NCBI GenBank assembly: GCA_938038165.1
Contig: CALHRB010000026.1
Span: 1 to 5,289, forward strand
Reading direction: 5' to 3'
Source of the DNA: Candidatus Kapaibacterium sp.
GTDB taxonomy: Bacteria; Bacteroidota; Ignavibacteria; Kapaibacteriales; UBA2268
DNA length: 5,289 nucleotides
Position 1 is the first letter of the stretch, and each line of letters starts with the position of its first letter. The position numbers were made by a program, and so were the translations under genes. Shown here in pieces: positions 1 to 5,289 of this stretch. The notes beneath the pieces are model-generated. The model saw only the letters and a program-made list of their open reading frames with translations. It made no database searches and had not been told where the DNA came from.

Positions 1-2
1 AG

Positions 3-602
3 GTTCCAAATGTTGTTGGGAAGGATATCAAAGATGCTATAAGTTTGATGGAAGAAAAGGGTTTAGTGGTATCCAAGATAAATGAACTTAATAGCGATAA
101 AATTACAAAAGGTGTTGTTATTAGTCAAATTCCAAGAGCTAATATGGAAGTCAAAACAGAGAGGTCTGTATATTTAACTGTCAGCAAAGGACAGGAAACT
201 GTTGAAGTTCCATATTTAGTTGGATTACCTCTAAGGTCTGCAAGAGTTAATTTATCAAACAAAGGATTACTCGTAGGAAATGTTGAGTATGTTTTCAATG
301 AAACTTATGGAGTGGACACTGTAATTTCTCAAAGTATTTCCTATCCAAATAAAATTTCTTATGGAAGCAGTATTAACTTAACAGTTAGCAAAGGTCCTGA
401 AAATTTGGTTAAAGTTCCTAATTTCATTGGTTCCAATTATGATGAAGCTGTTAAAATTATAAATGAAATAGGTCTTACTTTAGGTAATTTATCTTTCGAA
501 CAACATCACACTTATATCGAGAATACTGTTATAAATCAAAGACCAGAACCCGGAAGTACATTAAAAAAAGCAGATAAGATTGATTTAATTATATCAAAGT
601 AA
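3..602 (+). CDS. PASTA-repeat protein, C-terminal part (5' end outside window)
   Basis: The open frame runs from the left edge without a stop, giving 199 visible residues; the true start lies upstream. An internal TTG (45) or ATG (48) is not a believable start because it would cut through the first repeat. Three PASTA domains are visible, each opening with a VP-x-x-x-G motif and mostly closing with VSKG: VPNVVG to VSKG (about 3-191), VPYLVG to VSKG (about 201-395), and VPNFIG to the C-terminal LIISK (about 408-599). Internal VISQ/VINQ motifs and PEPG in the third repeat fit the family. PASTA domains are known from Ser/Thr kinases, penicillin-binding proteins and small membrane-anchored envelope proteins, where they can bind peptidoglycan. 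Three or more tandem copies favour a stand-alone anchored protein or a kinase over a PBP, but the N-terminal part that would decide is missing. The oxidoreductase gene follows after 4 bases, so co-transcription is likely. The PASTA assignment is secure; the parent protein type is not. Confidence 0.9.
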   Translation, partial: VPNVVGKDIKDAISLMEEKGLVVSKINELNSDKITKGVVISQIPRANMEVKTERSVYLTVSKGQETVEVPYLVGLPLRSARVNLSNKGLLVGNVEYVFNETYGVDTVISQSISYPNKISYGSSINLTVSKGPENLVKVPNFIGSNYDEAVKIINEIGLTLGNLSFEQHHTYIENTVINQRPEPGSTLKKADKIDLIISK

Positions 603-606
603 AAAA

Positions 607-2082
607 ATGATAATTAAGACTGACAAAGATACTATTGAAACTTACTTAACTGATGCTTCTAACATTAAAGGTTCAAGCAGCACAGTTATTATACCTGAAA
701 ACAAAGAAGAATTAATAGAAATCATAAAAGATCTTTTCAATAAAAATCAGAATTATATCATTTCAGCCGCAGGAACTGGATTAACAGGGGGTAAAGTCCC
801 GGAATTTGATGTAATTATATCAATTGAAAAATTAAACCAGATCTTAGATATTGACAAACAAAGAAACATAGTCAGGGTTGAACCTGGAGTTACATTGAAT
901 CAACTTGAAGAACTTCTGAGTTCCTATGATCTTTTCCTACCTCCCAATCCAACGGAAAAGAATAGTACATTAGGCGGTAATGTTGCTAATAATGCTTCGG
1001 GTTCAAGATCATTTAAATATGGACCAATTAGAAATTATGTCGAGGGAATTGAGATTATTCTGGGAAATGGTCATATCCTGAAATTACAAAGAGGGAAAGT
1101 TTTTGCTAATGGCAATAATTTGAATCTGAAGACCGAAGAAAATGATTCATTAAAAATTGAATTTCAGGAAATCCATACTCCTAAAACAAAACATTCCGGT
1201 GGATATTTTTTAAAGTCTGACATGGATGCTATTGATCTTTTTATTGGTTCAGAAGGAACGCTTGGGGTAATTAGTGAAATATCATTAGCTGTTATTAAAA
1301 AGCCTGAAAAAATCCTCGGGTTATTAATCTTTTTTCTTTCCGTAGATAATTTAATGGATTTCACAGATTTAATCAGAAAAAACAGTATCATCAACAATAA
1401 GACAAGTATAGAAATTAATAATGAAATTGCAGCAAGATTAATTGAATTTTTTGATGAAAATTCATTAAAGCTATTAAGATCTAAATATCATCAAATACCT
1501 GAAGATAGTATCGGAGCTATCTGGATTGAGCAGGAATATACAGAGGCAAACGAAAATGAAATACTTGAAAAATGGTTTGAAATTATATCCAAGTATACTC
1601 CATTTGCAGATTTAACGTGGGTAGCCACAAATGAAAAAGAACACAGTAATTTTATAGACTTCAGACACCAATTACCATTAACCGTTAATGAGATAATTTC
1701 GAAAAACGGTATGAGAAAGATTGGGACTGATACAGCAGTGCCCATACACCATTTTCGGGAGTATTTCTTTTATCTCAAGGAAGCATTAAAAGAGATTCAA
1801 ATGGACTTTGTAATATTCGGACATATTGGAGATTGTCATCTACATGCTAATATTTTTCCAAAAAATAATGCGGAATTGCAAAAAGCTTTGGACTTTTATG
1901 AAAAAATCATGCAAAAAGCAATAAATTTAAATGGAACAGTATCAGCCGAACACGGAATTGGCAAGATCAAGAAAAAATACCTCAAGCAAATGATAGGTGA
2001 ACATGGAATTACAGCCATGAAAAAGGTAAAGAATATTTTAGATCCAAAAAATCTTTTGGGACGAGGAAATTTATTTGACTAA
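607..2082 (+). CDS. FAD-linked 2-hydroxyacid oxidoreductase, GlcD/D-lactate dehydrogenase type
   Basis: Complete gene of 491 residues, the usual length for single-subunit GlcD-like enzymes. Known family members oxidise a D-2-hydroxyacid (D-lactate, glycolate, D-2-hydroxyglutarate) to the 2-oxoacid through FAD, passing electrons to the respiratory chain or an electron-transfer protein. The N-terminal PCMH-type FAD domain (about 20-235) shows the AAGTGLTGG flavin-pyrophosphate loop (54-62), the PPNPTEKN and GGNVANNASG segment (112-132), KYGPIRNYV (137-145) and FIGSEGTLGVIS (212-223). The C-terminal substrate domain (about 236-491) has DTAVP (375-379), GHIGDCHLH (405-413), whose His406 and His413 match the metal-binding positions of the family, SAEHGIG (446-452) with Glu448, and DPKNLLGRGN near the end. 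There is no C-terminal ferredoxin or Cys-rich domain, so it is not a GlcD-GlcF fusion. The ATG lies 4 bases after the PASTA stop with no clear Shine-Dalgarno sequence, suggesting translational coupling or leaderless-like initiation. The substrate cannot be fixed from sequence alone; the neighbours are envelope genes and give no metabolic clue. Confidence 0.93.
   Translation: MIIKTDKDTIETYLTDASNIKGSSSTVIIPENKEELIEIIKDLFNKNQNYIISAAGTGLTGGKVPEFDVIISIEKLNQILDIDKQRNIVRVEPGVTLNQLEELLSSYDLFLPPNPTEKNSTLGGNVANNASGSRSFKYGPIRNYVEGIEIILGNGHILKLQRGKVFANGNNLNLKTEENDSLKIEFQEIHTPKTKHSGGYFLKSDMDAIDLFIGSEGTLGVISEISLAVIKKPEKILGLLIFFLSVDNLMDFTDLIRKNSIINNKTSIEINNEIAARLIEFFDENSLKLLRSKYHQIPEDSIGAIWIEQEYTEANENEILEKWFEIISKYTPFADLTWVATNEKEHSNFIDFRHQLPLTVNEIISKNGMRKIGTDTAVPIHHFREYFFYLKEALKEIQMDFVIFGHIGDCHLHANIFPKNNAELQKALDFYEKIMQKAINLNGTVSAEHGIGKIKKKYLKQMIGEHGITAMKKVKNILDPKNLLGRGNLFD
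2079..2082. other. Overlapping convergent stop codons
   Basis: The four bases CTAA serve both genes: TAA at 2080-2082 ends the + strand oxidoreductase, and the reverse complement of 2079-2081 (TAG) ends lptD on the - strand. There is no intergenic space, so any transcription terminator for either operon must lie inside the opposite gene's coding sequence. I found no strong GC-rich hairpin with a T-tract around this point. Confidence 0.97.
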
Positions 2083-4718
2083 AAGAAAGGACTGCTTCGT
2101 TTCTCAATCTTCAAATCCTTTAGTTGTGGTGCTTTTATACCAAACATAAGATAAAAACCGTTGTTAATACCTATCGGATACCAAGTAAAATTAAATTGCC
2201 AGCAATGTAAATCTTTGGTAATATTAAAATTTGGCACTATTAATTCCTTTGCAACAAAATTGAATTGAGCACCTCCGGTAATCATCCAGGTCTCAGTCAG
2301 ACGAAAAGAGAAATTAGCTGTGAGGTCAATAGTTTCATTTTTAATATGTTTTAATGAATTTGAATAGAGATATCTAAGTGATAATGATAAAGTCCAAGGG
2401 AAATTAAAGTTTGAATACCCTGGAGATTTATCCCCAAAAAAGTCGAAGAATTCTTCTTCCCCCGACATCCTTTGCTGAAATCGTTCACCTAACCCCGATG
2501 TATCTTTGTTGTCTGCAGTAGTGGTGGAGGAAGATACTGACCCCGTTGAAGCAAAAGATGTGGAAAGATTAACACTAAAACTTGTCAATCTTGCAAGTTT
2601 ATTTTGAGTTTGTATAAGAAATTTATCTACCCTGTGAAATGTATTCAGAATACTATTGTTGATTAAATCAAAATCATTTTCTTCATCATAAAGAGTGAAC
2701 GCAGCACTACCGTTGAAACTAATATTTGCAAATGTTGGAGTATAAAAACTGATACTTATATCACTTGCTTTGAGTGAATCGGCAGCAAAGTTATAATTCC
2801 CATTAAGGTTGAGAGTCAAGAATTCAAGAGTTAAATCATCAAGAGTATCACCCTGAATAATTTTGGCTCCAAAACTATTTGACAGTGAATATGTTAAAGA
2901 ATTTGATAATCTACTTGATGCAAGACCACCTCCATCAAGCTCATAAACTGAATATTTCACCTTGTTTTTTGTTCTTAAGTCAGTATAATATCCATAAAAT
3001 CCATATTTTTCTGCAGATAGATCTGGCGAATAGCTCCACCCAATAGTTGGTTGCAAAACATGTCTAATGGCTCTTATACCAAATAAATTAGGTTGAATGA
3101 TTCCAAATAGCCTTGTTGAAACATTTAAACCAAGGTTATAGGTATATTCAGTAAAAAAGCCACTTTCCAGATTATCAATTAAGCTCGAATCAATAGTATT
3201 ATACTGCCTGTTAAGCCGCCTGAAATAGTTATTAAAACTGAAACTTAATGCTGGCGTTATAGAAAAATATGATAATTTGGGTAGAGATAAACTTATTCTT
3301 GGACTATGACTTATTCTTGAAGAATAAGTATATCTAAAAGTTGAATCATAACCAACAATTGAATCATTTATAAAAATTGGTTTGGATTCTAAGCTTTTTA
3401 CAGTATTATAAATTGCAGATCCACTATAATTAAAAGAGAAATCTTTCAACCAATTTGTAGAGGATACATAGGGTTTCAGGAAATTCCACTGAGGGATTGA
3501 AAAAGAAACAGAAGGTGTTTCGCTATAAGTATTGTTAATTATATTCTGTGATCTCGAGTAGGCAAGGGATAGTGAGGAACCATTATCAAACTGATTGTTG
3601 TAAAAAGCATCCGATCTAATGTCCTGAATAATCCTGTTAGCCAAATTCCAAGAAGTATTTCTGTTGAAGTCGGGGGTTGCAAAACTAAGATTTGCGCTAA
3701 TATTCTCTGAGGGTGTCAATGTATGATTGTGTCTTAGGTCAAATCTCCAGTTTTGACTATACTCATCATCAGGGTTGAATCTTGTTTTCCCGTATTGTAA
3801 ATTTAAATTTCCGCTAAATTCATCTCTTTTCACCCATTGTGTGTAGTTTTTCAATGTATAACCACCTTTTGAGAAAAAATCCACTGTGAATTTTGTATCG
3901 TAATAATCGCTCAATGCAAGGTAAAGACCAATATCATTCAACTGAACGCCTCTTGATGTTGAAAGGAAAAAAGAGGGTATAATTATCCCTGACTGTCTGC
4001 CTGTTTTGCTTGGAAAGAAAAGACCAATAGGTAATATGAAAATTGGTAAATCCTGAACATAAAAAATTATCGGATCAATGAAAATCCTATCCTGCATCAC
4101 TACTTTCATTTCTGGTGAACCAAAATAAAAATGGGGGTGAGGGGCGTTGCATGTCGTATAAGCACCATCTTTGACAAATAACTCATTTTCAGAAACACGT
4201 TTGATTTTTGCTCCTTGATAATAGCCGTCTCCAATTTCTGTTTCTGCAAGCGTTATAATGCCTTGATTAGTTTTAAAATTATATTTGATTTTTTCTCCGA
4301 TAAAACTCTCAGATTTGTCAGAAAATTTAGGATAGCCAAATTGTTTGTTATCTTGACCAATAGCAGGCTCAGCGGATAAAGTTGACTGATTAAGATACAG
4401 CTCTATAATTTCTGATTCTAAATATTGTGATCTATATCTTAGCGTTGAATTCCCTCGCAGTCTAAGAACTTTAGAACTAATATCGAAAACAACAGTATCA
4501 TTCGCTGAGAAATAAACTATTGAATCAAGCCCTGACTTAGTTTTATTTATTCGTAAAGCACTGTCTGATAAGTTTTTTTGAATAGCGTTATTAATAATAG
4601 TGCTGTCGTTTTGAGCGAAAATATTTGTTATTATTGCAAAATTTATTATAAAATTAATTAATATTATATTTTTGGAATTAGTTTTCAAAACATTATTAAA
4701 TTTTATTAACTTTAACAC
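2079..4718 (-). CDS. lptD: LptD-type LPS-assembly outer-membrane beta-barrel protein
   Basis: 879 residues, somewhat longer than E. coli LptD (784) and in the range seen in Bacteroidota-type LptD. LptD receives LPS from the periplasmic Lpt bridge and inserts it into the outer leaflet, together with LptE (not seen here). Residues 1-36 form a signal peptide: a Lys-rich start, a hydrophobic stretch at about 18-34, and a FAQ ending with cleavage probably after Ala35. An OstA-like periplasmic domain spans about 67-190 (VYFSANDTVVFD onward). Next comes the family's hallmark region: YTTC-NAPHPHFYF (187-199), DPIIFYVQDLPIFILPIGLFFP (215-236) and SGIIIPSF (243-250). The rest is alternating polar/aromatic beta-barrel sequence with a Ser/Thr- and acid-rich loop at about 723-772 and a DLHCWQFNFTW strand near the C-terminus. 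The only two cysteines are Cys190 and Cys839. No ATG is available: an in-frame stop lies at 4739-4737 and the first internal Met is residue 204, so initiation is at GTG 4718 or TTG 4688. The gene overlaps the upstream LolB-like gene and was probably co-transcribed with it. Confidence 0.92.
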   Translation of the reverse strand: MLKLIKFNNVLKTNSKNIILINFIINFAIITNIFAQNDSTIINNAIQKNLSDSALRINKTKSGLDSIVYFSANDTVVFDISSKVLRLRGNSTLRYRSQYLESEIIELYLNQSTLSAEPAIGQDNKQFGYPKFSDKSESFIGEKIKYNFKTNQGIITLAETEIGDGYYQGAKIKRVSENELFVKDGAYTTCNAPHPHFYFGSPEMKVVMQDRIFIDPIIFYVQDLPIFILPIGLFFPSKTGRQSGIIIPSFFLSTSRGVQLNDIGLYLALSDYYDTKFTVDFFSKGGYTLKNYTQWVKRDEFSGNLNLQYGKTRFNPDDEYSQNWRFDLRHNHTLTPSENISANLSFATPDFNRNTSWNLANRIIQDIRSDAFYNNQFDNGSSLSLAYSRSQNIINNTYSETPSVSFSIPQWNFLKPYVSSTNWLKDFSFNYSGSAIYNTVKSLESKPIFINDSIVGYDSTFRYTYSSRISHSPRISLSLPKLSYFSITPALSFSFNNYFRRLNRQYNTIDSSLIDNLESGFFTEYTYNLGLNVSTRLFGIIQPNLFGIRAIRHVLQPTIGWSYSPDLSAEKYGFYGYYTDLRTKNKVKYSVYELDGGGLASSRLSNSLTYSLSNSFGAKIIQGDTLDDLTLEFLTLNLNGNYNFAADSLKASDISISFYTPTFANISFNGSAAFTLYDEENDFDLINNSILNTFHRVDKFLIQTQNKLARLTSFSVNLSTSFASTGSVSSSTTTADNKDTSGLGERFQQRMSGEEEFFDFFGDKSPGYSNFNFPWTLSLSLRYLYSNSLKHIKNETIDLTANFSFRLTETWMITGGAQFNFVAKELIVPNFNITKDLHCWQFNFTWYPIGINNGFYLMFGIKAPQLKDLKIEKRSSPFF
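4611..4718 (-). other. LptD signal peptide coding region and non-ATG start
   Basis: Encodes residues 1-36 of LptD. Counting from GTG at 4718, the n-region is long (17 residues, Lys at 3, 6, 12 and 16), followed by a hydrophobic core of Ile/Leu/Phe and a FAQ end typical of Bacteroidota-type exported proteins. Counting from the in-frame TTG at 4688-4686 instead gives a 26-residue signal peptide, a more usual length, and leaves a 7-base gap to the upstream stop instead of an overlap. The only ATG nearby (4693-4691) is out of frame and meets TGA two codons later. Neither candidate has a clear Shine-Dalgarno sequence. The signal peptide is secure; which codon starts it is open. Confidence 0.75.
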
Positions 4719-5289
4719 TTGAAGGTAATCCGAACTTTAATGATTTATCAAAAGGTTTGTTTATAATATAATTTTCACAATCAAAAACTATTTGCATATT
4801 TTCCTTCTTTATATCAAAAATTATTTTTTGTGGAAAATTAACATCATCAATTTTTTTGTAGTCTTTGAAAAAAACATTAACGGACTCTTTATCTTCTCTG
4901 GATTTTCTTTGGATCTGTTTTAATAGTTTCGTGTTTGTATCAAATACAATAAACTCAACAAAATTATGATTAGATTCATGTTTAAATATTTTTTCTTTGC
5001 TTTCCTGATTTAAATTATAGGAATAATATTCTTTTTCCGAAAATGGAGTTTCGTTTCTAATCAAAGAAATCAAGTCAAGAAATTTTACAGGAATTGGTAA
5101 AAATTCACCGAATGAATTTGATGCAGGAGATCCTTGAATAGCTTCACCCGCAAGGGCATTATAAATGAGAAATTCATTTTCCGAAGAGTAAAATTTGAGT
5201 AAAAGCATACCCATAGGACCGAATAAGGACATTGCTAATGTGTCTTGATCAAAAATTTCTATCTTGAAATTAGCACTAGCGGCGTTTTT
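4696..5289 (-). CDS. LolB-like/DUF4292-type envelope protein, C-terminal part (5' end outside window)
   Basis: The frame is open to the right edge, giving 197 visible residues starting KNAASANFKIEIFDQ. The ATG at 5232 is therefore probably internal: the 19 residues before it continue the same beta-rich pattern, and DTLAMSLFGPMGM reads as one strand-turn unit. Sequence resembling the LolA/LolB and DUF4292 families includes the early ANFKIEIFDQDTLAMSLFG strand pair followed by GMLLLKFYSSENEFLIYN, the mid-region NFVEFIVFDTNTKLLKQIQ, a late DVNFPQKIIFDIK strand, and the closing KPFDKSLKFGLPSSVKV, like the 'plddslF-x-lP' ending of these proteins. Such proteins form an open beta-sheet cup that binds lipids or lipoprotein acyl chains. 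DUF4292 members are typically lipoproteins of Bacteroidota/Ignavibacteriota, but the N-terminal lipobox would lie outside the window. It runs directly into lptD on the same strand, which supports an outer-membrane biogenesis role. Family assignment is by pattern memory only; exact function is unknown. Confidence 0.7.
   Translation of the reverse strand, partial: KNAASANFKIEIFDQDTLAMSLFGPMGMLLLKFYSSENEFLIYNALAGEAIQGSPASNSFGEFLPIPVKFLDLISLIRNETPFSEKEYYSYNLNQESKEKIFKHESNHNFVEFIVFDTNTKLLKQIQRKSREDKESVNVFFKDYKKIDDVNFPQKIIFDIKKENMQIVFDCENYIINKPFDKSLKFGLPSSVKVNKI

Noticed and set aside
45..602. Treating TTG at 45 as the start of the PASTA gene
   Set aside because: The same frame is open to the window edge and encodes VPNVVG just upstream, the start of the first PASTA domain, so 45 is internal.
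1164..1397. 77-residue open frame on the - strand inside the oxidoreductase gene
   Set aside because: It lies wholly antisense to a strongly conserved coding region, has no recognisable domain and no separate start signal, so it is a shadow frame.
1491..1745. 84-residue open frame on the - strand inside the oxidoreductase gene
   Set aside because: Antisense to conserved C-terminal domain codons, with no recognisable family. Its hydrophobic content comes from reading conserved codons backwards.
2084..2104. Possible hairpin AGAAA...TTTCT as a bidirectional terminator near the shared stops
   Set aside because: The stem is only 5 AT-rich pairs with an 11-base loop and no T-tract on either strand, too weak to call a terminator.
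5230..5232. Treating ATG at 5232 as the start of the LolB-like gene
   Set aside because: The frame stays open for 19 more codons to the edge and the added residues (ANFKIEIFDQ) fit the fold. A start at 5232 would also lack any signal peptide or lipobox.
1..5289. Search for a new defence, mobile or RNA-based system
   Set aside because: All DNA is occupied by four recognisable, housekeeping-type genes. I saw no direct repeat arrays, transposase, structured non-coding stretch or abrupt composition change by eye.

Overview
The window is an AT-rich stretch (roughly 30% GC by eye, not counted in full) from a Gram-negative, outer-membrane-bearing bacterium. The LptD homologue is of the long type found in the Bacteroidota/Chlorobiota/Ignavibacteriota (FCB) group. 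It sits next to a LolB-like/DUF4292-type protein, and the visible starts have no obvious Shine-Dalgarno sequences. Together these point to that group; Ignavibacteria or a relative is a reasonable guess, not a proof.

Layout: there are four protein genes and almost no non-coding DNA. On the + strand, the 3' part of a PASTA-repeat protein (3-602, start outside the window) is followed 4 bases later by a complete GlcD-type FAD-linked 2-hydroxyacid oxidoreductase (607-2082). On the - strand, reading right to left, the C-terminal part of a LolB-like/DUF4292-type protein (5289-4696, start outside the window) leads into lptD (4718-2079), with the two reading frames overlapping by up to 23 bases. The + and - pairs converge, and their stop codons overlap at 2079-2082. 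The longest non-coding gap is 4 bases. I see no RNA gene, mobile element, CRISPR array, dedicated promoter or terminator.

Function: three of the four genes relate to the cell envelope. The PASTA repeats suggest an extracytoplasmic peptidoglycan- or cell-wall-linked role. LptD inserts LPS into the outer membrane. The DUF4292-type protein has features of the LolA/LolB fold family, whose members handle lipids or lipoproteins. The oxidoreductase is metabolic (D-lactate, glycolate or a related D-2-hydroxyacid).

The region reads as ordinary core genome. I found no convincing sign of a new system. The points worth a second look are the obligatory non-ATG start of lptD, its single pair of cysteines, the overlapping convergent stops, and the pairing of a LolB-like gene with lptD.
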